A stretch of DNA of 64,000 nucleotides. Source: Labrys wisconsinensis. GTDB lineage: Bacteria > Pseudomonadota > Alphaproteobacteria > Rhizobiales > Labraceae. Made by a program: the position numbers and the translations under genes. The stretch covers positions 62,001 through 126,000 of the forward strand of contig NZ_JAUSVX010000004.1 in assembly GCF_030814995.1 (NCBI RefSeq), written 5' to 3'. The notes under the pieces were generated by a model that was not told the DNA's origin, did not search any database, and worked only from the letters and a program-made list of their open reading frames with translations. Below are positions 8,197 through 16,852 of this stretch, in pieces; positions within the stretch are counted from its first letter, which is position 1; every line of letters begins with the position of its first letter.

Positions 8197-8745
8197 TCAG
8201 GCGCAGGCCGCTGCCGGCGCCGCAAGGCGGGCCGGCCGACCATAGGCGCGGTTGGCGTAGATAAGGGGGGCGCCTTCGCCCGCGGTGAAGATGTCCTCCA
8301 CCGCGCCGAACAGCACGTGATGGGTGCCGACCTGCTGCATCGCCGTCAGCCGGCAGCCGAAGGCGACCAGCGGGTCGACCACGCGAGGGGCGCCGGTCGC
8401 GTCCGCCGTCCAGTCTGCGCAGGAGAACTTGTCGCCGTCGGCGGTCTTCCAGCGGCCGGCGAAGCAGTCGGAGATGTGCGCCTGGTCGTCGCGCAGCACG
8501 TTCACGCAGAACACGCCGTTGGCGATGATCGCTCGTGCCGCGGCGCTGCGCTCGTGGACGCACACCAGCAGCGTCGGCCTCGGCGTGTCGGCGCTGACCG
8601 AGGCCATGGCCGAGACGGTGACGCCGAACCGCCCGGCCGGGCCGTCCGTCGTGACCACGTTGACGGTGCAGGCGGCGCTGCTCATGCCGGCGAGGAAGCG
8701 CTGGCGCAGGTCCGGGTCGAAGGCTTGGGCCGTCGTGGCGCTCAT
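8197..8745 (-). CDS. Flavin reductase, HpaC/RutF-like
   Basis: A 182-residue flavin reductase-like protein with the family's split-barrel pattern (AACTVNVVTTDG, GVTVSAMASVSADTPRPTLLVCV, FCVNVLRDDQ). Such proteins reduce FMN or FAD with NAD(P)H and pass the reduced flavin to a separate monooxygenase. The gene ends 23 bp before the RidA gene and starts 14 bp after the HpaB-like monooxygenase gene, its obvious partner, so together they form a two-component monooxygenase. Confidence 0.93.
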   Translation of the reverse strand: MSATTAQAFDPDLRQRFLAGMSSAACTVNVVTTDGPAGRFGVTVSAMASVSADTPRPTLLVCVHERSAAARAIIANGVFCVNVLRDDQAHISDCFAGRWKTADGDKFSCADWTADATGAPRVVDPLVAFGCRLTAMQQVGTHHVLFGAVEDIFTAGEGAPLIYANRAYGRPARLAAPAAACA

Positions 8746-8759
8746 CGCGTCCTCCCGTG

Positions 8760-10280
8760 CTACTCCGCGGCGACCTTGGCCTGCCCGGCGGCGAACCAGC
8801 TGTTGACCGCGCTGTCGCCGGGCTGGCGGCGGATCTCGCCGAGCACCTTGTCGGAGAGGCCGGCCGCCTTCTTGACGAAGTCCAGCGGGCCGTCCCAGTC
8901 GAAATTGCGGTAGACCGCGGCCAGATGCGCGAAGGGCGGCGACTGGGCGAAGAGCTGGAAGGTCAGGCGATGGCCGGCATAGTCCGAGTTCAGCATGTCG
9001 CGGGCGAAGGCCAGCAGCTTGCGCCGGTCCTCGGCCACCCAGTCCTCGTTGACCGTGTAGAACTTGTCGAGCCAGGGCTTGGTCTCCGGCGCCTCGAAGG
9101 CCGCCTTGTCCGGCGTGACGCAGATCTGGCCGCCGCAAAGCTCGCGGGCGATATGCATCATCTCGTGCAGCTGCGAGCAGGCGAGCACCCGGCCGGTGTA
9201 GAGCAGCGACTGGTTCGGCATCATCAGTCCGCCCGGGCTGCGCTCGGCCAGGGCGATGGCGGCGGTGAGGTGGGCGTTGATGCCCTCACGGTAGACCGCG
9301 AGCTGGGAGAGCTTCTCCTGCACCGCCTGCTGCTTGTCGAGGCCGGTCTGGCGGGCGTTGAACAGCGCCGCGCCGATCATCATGTCGGCGAGCTTCAGGT
9401 TGCGCTGCACGAAGGCGAAGGCGGAATAGCGGTGCAGCGTGGCGCGGATGAAGCTCGCCGCCTTGGTGTGCCGGTAGAACAGCACGTTCTCCCAGGGGAT
9501 CAGCACATTGTCGAAGATGACGAGGGTGTCGACCTCGTCGAAGCGGTTGGCCAGCGGATAGTCCTCGGCCGGCGCCCGGCCGGCGAAGCCGGTGCGGCAG
9601 ATGAACTTCAGGTTCGGCGAGCCGAGGTCGCAGATGAAGCCGACGGCATAGTCGGAATAGGCGGCATTGCCCCAGTTGGCGATGGTCGGCTTGGTGAAGG
9701 CCTGGTTGGCATAGGCCGCCGCCGTCTCATACTTGGCGCCGCGCACGACGATGCCGGCATCGGTCTCCTTGACCACGTGCAGCAGCATGTCGGGGTCCTG
9801 CTCCTGCGGCGGCTTGGAGCGGTCGCCCTTCGGGTCGGTGTTGGCCGAGACGTGGAAGGGGTCGGTGTGCAGCACCCGCGCGATATGGTCGCGGATGTTC
9901 TTGGAGAATTGCGGGTCGACCTCGTTGAGCACGTCCTGGCCGTCGAACAGCGACCACATCTCGCCGACGGTCTCGTCGCCGACGCGGGTGACGACGCCGC
10001 CGATCTCCTCCAGGAGCGTGTCGGTGGCCCGGCGCTTGTCCCACCAGTCGCTCTGCGTGAAGGGCAGCTTGTTGGCGACGGCGTTGACCTCGCCGTCCTG
10101 CTCGAAGCTCATGATGTGGCGGGTCGCCGGCTCGTGCTGCATGTCGTAGAAGCGCGCCCGGATGTCGACCAGCGGCTTGAACATCGGGTGCGTGGTGACG
10201 TCCTTCACCCGCTCGCCGGCGACATGGACCTCGCGGCCGTCGCGGATCGAGTCCCGGTATTGTGCGCCCGTGCGGATCAT
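8760..10280 (-). CDS. 4-hydroxyphenylacetate 3-monooxygenase (HpaB)-family oxygenase component
   Basis: A 506-residue protein of the HpaB family, flavin-dependent aromatic hydroxylases with an acyl-CoA dehydrogenase-like fold that use reduced FAD made by a partner reductase. The N-terminal domain begins IRTGAQYRDSIRDGREV; later come VPWENV-type (LIPWENVLFYRH) and ARELCGGQICVTPD segments. Start 10280 is chosen because the conserved domain begins there. The neighbours (reductase, RidA, DUF1028, deacylase) differ from a standard hpa operon, so the substrate is probably not 4-hydroxyphenylacetate; a nitrogen-containing ring is possible. Confidence 0.92.
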   Translation of the reverse strand: MIRTGAQYRDSIRDGREVHVAGERVKDVTTHPMFKPLVDIRARFYDMQHEPATRHIMSFEQDGEVNAVANKLPFTQSDWWDKRRATDTLLEEIGGVVTRVGDETVGEMWSLFDGQDVLNEVDPQFSKNIRDHIARVLHTDPFHVSANTDPKGDRSKPPQEQDPDMLLHVVKETDAGIVVRGAKYETAAAYANQAFTKPTIANWGNAAYSDYAVGFICDLGSPNLKFICRTGFAGRAPAEDYPLANRFDEVDTLVIFDNVLIPWENVLFYRHTKAASFIRATLHRYSAFAFVQRNLKLADMMIGAALFNARQTGLDKQQAVQEKLSQLAVYREGINAHLTAAIALAERSPGGLMMPNQSLLYTGRVLACSQLHEMMHIARELCGGQICVTPDKAAFEAPETKPWLDKFYTVNEDWVAEDRRKLLAFARDMLNSDYAGHRLTFQLFAQSPPFAHLAAVYRNFDWDGPLDFVKKAAGLSDKVLGEIRRQPGDSAVNSWFAAGQAKVAAE

Positions 10281-10441
10281 GCTCGCTCCTCGCGTCTGCG
10301 GCCGGGCGGCGGACCCGGTCACCATGTGCGGGGCATGATCGCGTGATCGGTGGCGCAAGCAAAATAGTCGTTTCTGCTGCCTTGGTTTGGAATTTGGGAA
10401 GCAGGGGCGGCGAAAATCCCCTCTGCCATCGGGCGAGGGGG

Positions 10442-11587
10442 TCAGCGAGCCAGCCGCTCGACCAGCCGGTCCATCATCCCGTCGCAGGCCTCGATCTGGG
10501 CGCGGGAGACGAACTCGTCGGGCTTGTGGCCCTGGTCCATCGAGCCGGGGCCGCAGACCACCACCGGCACGCCGAGGCGCTCGCGGAACAGGCCGCCTTC
10601 TGTGCCGAAGGCGACCTTGGTGATCGCGGGCGCGTCGAGCAGGCCGCGCATGAAGGCGGCGGCCTCGCTTTCCGCCGCCTCGTCGAGGCCGGGATAGTCG
10701 TTCACAACCTCGACGCAGACCGCGGCGGCGGGAAAGCGCCGGCGGTGCGGCGCGGCGATGGCCGCCGCATCCTCGGTGATCGCCGACAGGATGGCGGTCG
10801 CATCGTCCGCGGCGAGGTTGCGGATCTCGAAGTCGACCTCGGCGCGGTCGGGCACGATGTTGAGGGCCGTGCCGCCGCGGATCAGGCCGGCATGGACGGT
10901 GGTGTAGGGCACGTCATAGGCCTCGTCCCGCGCGCCCTCCGCGGCGAGCGCGGCCTGGCGGCGGCGCAGGGCCGCGACGAAGTCGGCGGCGAGGTGGATG
11001 GCGTTGAGCCCGTGCGGCGCCAGCGCCGAATGGGCGGCGATGCCGCAGCAGGTGGCGCGGGCCGCGACCTTGCCCTTGTGGCCGAGGGCGAGGGCGAGCG
11101 AGGTCGGCTCGCCGACGATGACGAGGCGCGGGCGCGGCGCCGCCGCCAGCATGTCCAGCATCGGGCGCACGCCGACGCAGCCGATCTCCTCGTCATAGGA
11201 CAGGGCGAGGTGCAGCGGGGTCGCGAGCGGCTTTCGCGACGCCAGATCGGCCGCCCGCAGCGCGCAGGCGAGAAAACCCTTCATGTCGGCGGTGCCGCGC
11301 CCGTAGAGGCGTCCGTCGCGCTCGGCGAGGACGAAGGGATCCGCGGTCCAGGCCTGGCCCTCCGTCGGCACCACGTCGGTATGGCCGGAGAGCATGATGC
11401 CGGGCGTTTCCCGCGGACCGATCGTGACGAAGAGGGATGCCTTCTCGCCGGTCGCGTCCGGCAGCAGCCGCGCCTCGATGCCGCGCTCGGCCAGGACGTC
11501 TCGCACGAAGCCGATCAGCGCCAGGTTCGAGCGGGCGCTCACCGTGGGAAAGCCGACCAGACGCTCCAGGAGCCCGACGCTGTCCAT
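10442..11587 (-). CDS. M20 peptidase, acetylornithine deacetylase (ArgE)-like
   Basis: A 381-residue M20 zinc hydrolase. The metal/catalytic segments are all present: SGHTDVVPTEG, YGRGTADMKGF, YDEEIGCVG and GTEGGLF, with a C-terminal GHKPDEFV histidine. Length and motifs match acetylornithine deacetylase, but it lies upstream of the HpaB cluster on the same strand, 161 bp away, rather than with arginine genes. It may therefore cleave an N-acyl pathway intermediate. Start 11587 follows GAGGAAAG. Confidence 0.9.
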   Translation of the reverse strand: MDSVGLLERLVGFPTVSARSNLALIGFVRDVLAERGIEARLLPDATGEKASLFVTIGPRETPGIMLSGHTDVVPTEGQAWTADPFVLAERDGRLYGRGTADMKGFLACALRAADLASRKPLATPLHLALSYDEEIGCVGVRPMLDMLAAAPRPRLVIVGEPTSLALALGHKGKVAARATCCGIAAHSALAPHGLNAIHLAADFVAALRRRQAALAAEGARDEAYDVPYTTVHAGLIRGGTALNIVPDRAEVDFEIRNLAADDATAILSAITEDAAAIAAPHRRRFPAAAVCVEVVNDYPGLDEAAESEAAAFMRGLLDAPAITKVAFGTEGGLFRERLGVPVVVCGPGSMDQGHKPDEFVSRAQIEACDGMMDRLVERLAR

Positions 11588-11753
11588 GGTCTTTCCTCGT
11601 CGTCGCAGAATCCGCGGTCCGGACGTCCGCGGTGCCGGGCGAGGGAAGACGGTCCGGCGCGCCGGGTCAACCGCCATGCCGCATCCGCCGGAGCGGGTGA
11701 TCGCGGCGCCGGCGGTCGGAAGGCTCGGGGGCAGCAGGTTGCTAAGCAGCTTC

Positions 11754-11850
11754 TCGTGGCTTAAGCCACGAATTGATTTTGCATTCTCCATGCAAAATCA
11801 ATGCTGCTCAGGCTACTGAAGTCTAAGCAGGTTCGGGAGAACCTGCTTAG
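11754..11850. terminator. Three consecutive hairpins between two minus-strand genes
   Basis: Three inverted repeats follow one another. The first is an 18-bp perfect palindrome (11754-11771). The second has 13-bp perfect arms at 11772-11784 and 11790-11802 with a 5-base loop. The third has 12-bp perfect arms at 11823-11834 and 11839-11850 with a 4-base loop, and contains the TAA stop of the 11847-12140 gene. They probably end transcription of that gene before the deacylase gene; none has a long T tract. The third shares a CTAAGCAG end with the palindrome at 57381-57437. Confidence 0.6.
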
Positions 11851-12140
11851 GGCTCGCAGGGGCGTCTCGCCCAGGCCTGGTCCGGCCGTGCGCGCTCGGC
11901 TTCCCAGTCCGCCGGCAGGTCCCCGAGGGCGGACAGCGTCGGGTCCTTCCGGAGCATGTGGCCGAGGTGGACGAAATGCGGCAGATCCGTCGCGCCATGG
12001 TCGCTCTCGCCGCACAGGAACTGCCAGTCGCCGTCCCGGCGGTCCACCAGCAGGACTTTCCGCAGGTCCCGGAAGATGTGCGGGCAGCACAGGGCGCCGA
12101 CGGCGGATGAAGCGGAGACCGTGTCCGATTTGACGTTCAC
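11847..12140 (-). CDS. Conserved small protein of unknown function
   Basis: A 97-residue protein. A cysteine near the N-terminus (CCPHIF) is followed by LLVDRRDGDWQFLCGESDH and later VHLGHMLRKDPTLSAL and LPADWEAERA. I recall this pattern (DGDWQFLCG...H, then DP.L..L.DLP..WEA.R) from widespread uncharacterised bacterial proteins, which supports a real gene, but its function is unknown. It is divergent from the flavoprotein gene at 12308, and its stop codon lies in a strong hairpin. Confidence 0.75.
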   Translation of the reverse strand: MNVKSDTVSASSAVGALCCPHIFRDLRKVLLVDRRDGDWQFLCGESDHGATDLPHFVHLGHMLRKDPTLSALGDLPADWEAERARPDQAWARRPCEP

Positions 12141-12307
12141 TGGCAGGAGATCCCGTGGAGAAGCCGAGGGTCCCCAGTCTCCTTGATCCTGCTTAAGGTT
12201 GATTGAACCAGTGGATCGCGAATTTCGAATGTTTCGGGCGGGGAGGCCCCGCTAGCGTCGCCGGCGACGCCGCGGTGAACCGGCGAGCGTCGCGAGGGGA
12301 CTGAGCG

Positions 12308-14404
12308 ATGGCGCGCGATCCGCGATACGACATCCTGTTCGAGCCGGTGCGCATCGGCCCGGTCACCACCAGGAACCGATTCTATCAGGTGCCGCACTGC
12401 AACGGCATGGGCTATCGCGACCCGACCGCGCTGGCGACCATGCGCGCGGTCAAGGCGGAGGGCGGCTGGGGCGTGGTCTGCACCGAGCAGGTCGAGATCC
12501 ACCCCACCGGCGACATCGCCCCCTTCATCGAGCTGCGCAACTGGGACGAGCAGGACGTGCCGATGCTGGCCCGCATCGCCGACGCCGTCCATGCCCATGG
12601 CGCGCTCGCCGGGCTGCAGCTCGCCCATAACGGCATGAACGCGCCGAACCTCTATTCCCGCGAGATCCCGTTCGGGCCGGTCGACCTGCCGGTGTTCTCG
12701 ATCTACAACGATCCGGTCCAGGCGCGTGCCATGGACAAGGCCGATTTCCGGGACCTGCGCCGCTGGCATCGCGACGCCGCGCTGCGCGCCAAGCGCGCCG
12801 GCTACGACATCGTCTATGTCTACGCGGGCAAGCTGTTCGGCGGGGCGATGTTCTTCCTCTCCCGCCGCTACAACACCCGCACCGACGAATACGGCGGCAA
12901 CCTGGAGAACCGGGCCCGCCTGCTGAAGGAGCTGATCGAGGACACCAAGGACGCGGTCGGCGACACCTGCGGCGTCGCCTGCCGGATCTCGGTGGACGAG
13001 CTCATCGGCGAGGAAGGTCTGCACGCCGCCGAGGCCCGCGACATCATCGCCCATCTCGCCGAGCTGCCGGACCTGTGGGACCTGACGCTTTCCTCCTGGG
13101 ACAATGACAGCCAGACCTCGCGGTTCGCCGAGGAAGGGTTCCAGGAGCCTTTCGTCACCGGCATCAAGGCGCTGACGACCAAGCCGGTGGTCGGCGTCGG
13201 CCGCTTCACCTCGCCCGACCTGATGGTGCGCCAGATCCGCTCCGGCGTGCTCGACCTCATCGGCGCCGCGCGCCCCTCGATCGCCGATCCCTTCCTGCCG
13301 AAGAAGGTGGAGGAGGGGCGGCTGGAGGACATCCGCGAGTGCATCGGCTGCAACATCTGCGTCTCCGGCGACCATACCATGACGCCGATCCGCTGCACCC
13401 AGAACCCGTCCATGGGCGAGGAATGGCGGCGCGGCTGGCATCCCGAGCGCATCCGCGCCGCGGCCTCGCCCCAGCGGGTGCTGGTGGTCGGCGCCGGCCC
13501 GGCCGGCCTGGAGGCGGCGATGATGCTCGGCCGGCGTGGCTATGAGGTGGCACTTGCCGAGAAGACCAGGACGCTCGGCGGCCGCGTGGCGCGGGAGCGC
13601 CTGCTCCCGGGCCTCTCCGCCTGGGGCCGCGTCGCCGATTACCGCACCGGCCAGCTCGCCGGCATGAGCCATGTCGAGGTCTATCGCGAGAGCGATCTGA
13701 CGGCGGAGGACATCCTCGACTTCGGCTTCGAGCATGTCGTCCTCGCCACCGGCTCGCGCTGGCGGGCGGACGGCATCGGCCGCCGCCTGCTCCGGCCCGT
13801 GCCGTGCGAGGCGGGCGCCGTGGTGCTGACGCCGGACGACGTGATGGACGGCGTCCGTCCCGCCGGCCGCACCGTCGCGATCTACGACGACGACCACTAT
13901 TACATGGGCGGCGTCCTGGCCGAGCTGCTCGTCCGCGAGGGCTTCGCCGTCACGCTGCTGACGCCGGCGGCCGACGTCTCCAACTGGATGCACATGACCA
14001 TGGAGCAGCACCGGGTGCAGGCCAGGCTCCTCGAGCTCGGCGTGCGCATCCTCGCCCATCACGGCCTGACGGCGATCGGCCGTGGCGGCGTCGAGGCGGC
14101 CTGCGTCTTCACCGATCGCCGGACCGCGATCGAAGCCGGGGCGGTGGTGCTGGTCACCGCCCGCCTGCCCGCCACTGCGCTGGCGGCCGAGCTCGGCGCG
14201 CGCCGCGACGCCTGGGCCGAGGCCGGGCTGCGCTCGGCCACGACGATCGGCGATGCCCTGGCGCCCGGCACCATCGCCGCGGCGGTGTTCGCCGGCCGGC
14301 GCTATGCCGAGGAGCTTGACGAGGTCCGCGACGAGAGCGCCCTGCCGTTCCGCCGCGAGGTGGCCGGGCTGGTGGCGGGCCCCATGCCATGGCCGGGCGG
14401 GTGA
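12308..14404 (+). CDS. Trimethylamine/dimethylglycine dehydrogenase-like iron-sulfur flavoprotein
   Basis: A 698-residue protein with the three-domain layout of trimethylamine dehydrogenase: FMN TIM barrel (about 1-350), a 4Fe-4S motif (CIGCNIC, then Cys 13 residues on), and a Rossmann pair (VVGAGPAGLEAAMM near 395). The cysteine that carries covalent FMN in trimethylamine dehydrogenase is conserved (QVPHCNGMG). Two aromatic residues of its substrate bowl appear changed: Tyr60 aligns with Gln in TEQVEIHP, and Trp355 falls in SGDHTM without a Trp. The substrate is therefore likely another N-methyl compound, such as a betaine or N-methylproline. Confidence 0.9.
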   Translation: MARDPRYDILFEPVRIGPVTTRNRFYQVPHCNGMGYRDPTALATMRAVKAEGGWGVVCTEQVEIHPTGDIAPFIELRNWDEQDVPMLARIADAVHAHGALAGLQLAHNGMNAPNLYSREIPFGPVDLPVFSIYNDPVQARAMDKADFRDLRRWHRDAALRAKRAGYDIVYVYAGKLFGGAMFFLSRRYNTRTDEYGGNLENRARLLKELIEDTKDAVGDTCGVACRISVDELIGEEGLHAAEARDIIAHLAELPDLWDLTLSSWDNDSQTSRFAEEGFQEPFVTGIKALTTKPVVGVGRFTSPDLMVRQIRSGVLDLIGAARPSIADPFLPKKVEEGRLEDIRECIGCNICVSGDHTMTPIRCTQNPSMGEEWRRGWHPERIRAAASPQRVLVVGAGPAGLEAAMMLGRRGYEVALAEKTRTLGGRVARERLLPGLSAWGRVADYRTGQLAGMSHVEVYRESDLTAEDILDFGFEHVVLATGSRWRADGIGRRLLRPVPCEAGAVVLTPDDVMDGVRPAGRTVAIYDDDHYYMGGVLAELLVREGFAVTLLTPAADVSNWMHMTMEQHRVQARLLELGVRILAHHGLTAIGRGGVEAACVFTDRRTAIEAGAVVLVTARLPATALAAELGARRDAWAEAGLRSATTIGDALAPGTIAAAVFAGRRYAEELDEVRDESALPFRREVAGLVAGPMPWPGG

Positions 14405-14462
14405 GGGCATGCCACAACCAGTATAGTCTTGAAGTTATAGTGCTTCGGGCCTATATTGACTC

Positions 14463-14825
14463 ATGCCGTGGACCGTGCTTTTCGACGAGGCGTTCGCCGA
14501 GGAATTCGCCGGGTTGGATGCGGATGTCCGGATCGAGATCGCTGTGGGCATAGCGTTGCTGCAGCGCTTCGGCCCTCAGCTCGGCAGGCCGCATGTCGAT
14601 ACCCTGAAAGGTTCGAGGCATTCGAACATGAAGGAGCTTCGCCTGAAGGCGGCCGACGGCGTCTGGCGGGTGGCTTTTGCCTTCGATCCGCAGCGGGCGG
14701 CGATCCTGCTGGTGGCGGGCGACAAGTCCGGCGGGTCGGAAAAGCGGTTCTACAGGCAGCTCATCGAGACGGCCGACCGGAGGTTCGACGAACATCTGGA
14801 CGCGCTGAACAGAGGAGGCGTGTGA
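14463..14825 (+). CDS. RelE/HigB-like toxin (phage Gp49-like family)
   Basis: A 120-residue protein of the Gp49/HigB toxin family, mRNA interferases of type II toxin-antitoxin systems. Family hallmarks are LKGSRHSNMKELRLKAADGV followed by WRVAFAFDP and LLVAGDKSG. The stop TGA overlaps the first base of the antitoxin ATG, the tight toxin-first order seen in HigBA modules. The promoter stretch just upstream (14420-14461) is AT-rich with two TATAGT hexamers 14 bp apart. Confidence 0.9.
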   Translation: MPWTVLFDEAFAEEFAGLDADVRIEIAVGIALLQRFGPQLGRPHVDTLKGSRHSNMKELRLKAADGVWRVAFAFDPQRAAILLVAGDKSGGSEKRFYRQLIETADRRFDEHLDALNRGGV

Positions 14826-15196
14826 TGGCGATTCCAGCGGACGAAGTGCTTCGCAAGACGATGACGCCGGCGGAGCGCGCCGAATCGGAGCGGCGCGCTG
14901 AACGCATGGCGGCCCGATATTTGACCCTTCAGCAGCTGCGGAAGGCAAGGGACCTGACACAGGTCCAACTCGCCCGGATCCTGCACAAGGACCAGGTTTC
15001 GATCTCGCAGCTCGAGAAGCGCAGCGACATGCTGCTCTCGACGCTGCGCAGCTATGTCGAGGCCATGGGCGGCCGCCTCGATCTCGTCGTCCAGTTCGAG
15101 GGCCGAGAGCCGGTGGTGCTTTCCGGCCTCGGCGACGAGGAGGCCGGCTCTCCGGCCTCGGCACAGGATCAGCCGGCGCCGGCCTCGGTACTCTGA
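14825..15196 (+). CDS. XRE-family antitoxin/transcriptional regulator
   Basis: A 123-residue helix-turn-helix protein. The XRE domain lies at about residues 35-90 (LQQLRKARDLTQVQLARIL, then DQVSISQLEKR), followed by a MGGRLDLVVQF segment typical of HigA-type antitoxins. It overlaps the toxin gene by one base. In such modules the antitoxin neutralises the toxin and represses the shared promoter. The C-terminal tail (SPASAQDQPAPASVL) is low complexity. Confidence 0.9.
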   Translation: MAIPADEVLRKTMTPAERAESERRAERMAARYLTLQQLRKARDLTQVQLARILHKDQVSISQLEKRSDMLLSTLRSYVEAMGGRLDLVVQFEGREPVVLSGLGDEEAGSPASAQDQPAPASVL

Positions 15197-15211
15197 CGGG
15201 CGCGATTCCGC

Positions 15212-16540
15212 CTATCCCCGGAAGAACCGGTTCTCCGGCCGCGGCAGGCCGAGGTTCTCGCGCAGCGTCGTGCCCTCGTACTCCCGCCGGAAGATGCCGC
15301 GGCGCTGCAGCTCCGGCACGACCTTGTCGACGAAGTCGTCCAGCCCTTCCGGGAGATAGGGGAACATCACGTTGAAGCCGTCCGAGCCCTCGCCCGTCAG
15401 CCATTCCTCCATCTCGTCGGCGATGGTCTGCGGCGTGCCGACGAAGGCGAGGCCGGAATAGCCGCCGAGGCGCTGGGCCAGCTGGCGCACGGTGAGGGCC
15501 TCGCGCCGGGCGAGGGCGATCACCCGCTCGCGCCCGCTGCGACTGGCATTGGTCTCGGGCACCTCGGGCAGCGGCGCATCGGGGTCGAAGGTCGAGGCGT
15601 CGTGGCCGAGGGCGATCGACAGCGAGGCGATGGCGCTCTCGTCATGGACCAAGCTGTCGAGCCGGGCGCGCTTCTCGCGCGCCTGATCCACCGTCTCGCC
15701 GACCACGACGAAGGCGCCCGGCAGGATCTTGAGGTGGTCGGGCTCGCGGCCGAGCGCCGCCATCCGGCCCTTGACGTCCTTGTAGAAGGCCTGGCCGTCG
15801 GCGAGGCGCGGGGAGGCGCCGAAGATCACCTCGGCGGTCTCGGCGGCGAGCTGGCGGCCGGACTCGGAAGCGCCGGCCTGGACGATCACCGGCCAGCCCT
15901 GCACCGGGCGGGCGATGTTGAGCGGCCCGCGCACCGAGAGATAGGGGCCCTTGTGGTCGAGGACATGCAGCTTTTCGGGATCGAAATAGACGCCGCTCTC
16001 CACGTCGCGCACGAAGGCGTCGTCCGCCCAGCTGTCCCACAGGCCCGTCACCACGTCGTGGAACTCGCGGGCGCGGCGGTAGCGCTCGTCGTGCTCCATG
16101 TGCTCCTCCAGCCCGAAATTGAGCGCGGCATCGGGATTGGAGGTGGTGACGATGTTCCAGCCGGCGCGGCCACCGCTGATATGGTCGAGCGAGGCGAAGC
16201 GGCGGGCGATGAGATAGGGCTGCTCGAACGTGGTCGAGGCGGTGGCGATCAGGCCGAGATGCCTGGTGTCCACGGCCAGCACCGGCAGCAGCGTCAGCGG
16301 GTCGAAGGAGGTGACGGTGTGGCTGCGCTTCAGCGCCTCCAGCGGCATGTTGAGCACCGCCAGGTGGTCGGCCATGAAGAAGGCGTCGAACTTGCCGCGC
16401 TCCAGCGTCTGCGCGAAGCGCCTGAGATGGCCGAGGTTGAAGTTGGCGTCGGGATAGGCGCCGGGATAGCGCCAGGCGCCGGTATGGATGGTGGTCGGCC
16501 GCATGAAGGCGCCGAGCCGCAACTGCCGTTTCTGGGCCAA
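15212..16540 (-). CDS. LLM-class flavin-dependent monooxygenase, NtaA/SnaA/DszA family
   Basis: A 442-residue flavin monooxygenase of the NtaA/SnaA/DszA group, which uses reduced FMN to cleave C-N or C-S bonds in xenobiotics or aminopolycarboxylates. Typical segments are LGAFMRP, FDAFFMADHLAV, LIATASTTFEQPY and GRAGWNIVTTSNPDAALNFG. The TTG at 16540, 5 bases after GAGG, puts the conserved domain at the N-terminus; an ATG at 16621 would add 27 unlikely residues. The gene is divergent from an amino-acid-type ABC importer, which may bring in its substrate. No dedicated flavin reductase is adjacent. Confidence 0.88.
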   Translation of the reverse strand: MAQKRQLRLGAFMRPTTIHTGAWRYPGAYPDANFNLGHLRRFAQTLERGKFDAFFMADHLAVLNMPLEALKRSHTVTSFDPLTLLPVLAVDTRHLGLIATASTTFEQPYLIARRFASLDHISGGRAGWNIVTTSNPDAALNFGLEEHMEHDERYRRAREFHDVVTGLWDSWADDAFVRDVESGVYFDPEKLHVLDHKGPYLSVRGPLNIARPVQGWPVIVQAGASESGRQLAAETAEVIFGASPRLADGQAFYKDVKGRMAALGREPDHLKILPGAFVVVGETVDQAREKRARLDSLVHDESAIASLSIALGHDASTFDPDAPLPEVPETNASRSGRERVIALARREALTVRQLAQRLGGYSGLAFVGTPQTIADEMEEWLTGEGSDGFNVMFPYLPEGLDDFVDKVVPELQRRGIFRREYEGTTLRENLGLPRPENRFFRG

Positions 16541-16852
16541 GGGAACCTCGTCGAGAACCGCGTGAAACGAATGTGTGGATCCGGCCGCCCGCCGCAAGGC
16601 CGGGGTCGGAGAGTTCAACATATTTCATACACCGGGGCTTCCCGGATATGGCCGCGGCAGGCCGGTCGCCGGTATCGCCCGGCGAACGGCCGTGCTGCCG
16701 ATCGGCTTCAGTGAGGAAGATTTTATATCTATAATTTAGATATACAAAATAGACAAATATCGCGAGTCCATCGTAGTGTCGCGATCCGCGGAGCCGGCAT
16801 GCGGGCGAGGGCGCCCCCGGCTCCGCGGATCGGACGACGAAAGGACAGAGCG
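16541..16852. promoter_or_regulatory. Divergent intergenic region with an AT-rich inverted repeat
   Basis: These 312 bases separate the flavin monooxygenase from the ABC importer. An AT-rich island at 16719-16765 holds an inverted repeat with 8-bp perfect arms (16724-16731 and 16737-16744) and a 5-base spacer. It is the likely promoter and operator for one or both transcripts. No gene is seen here; 16541-16621 could be N-terminal extension of the monooxygenase. Confidence 0.45.

Noticed and set aside
12137-14410. Open reading frame of 757 codons on the minus strand opposite the flavoprotein gene
   Set aside because: It is a shadow of the real plus-strand gene in high-GC DNA; its translation has no recognisable domain and biased composition.
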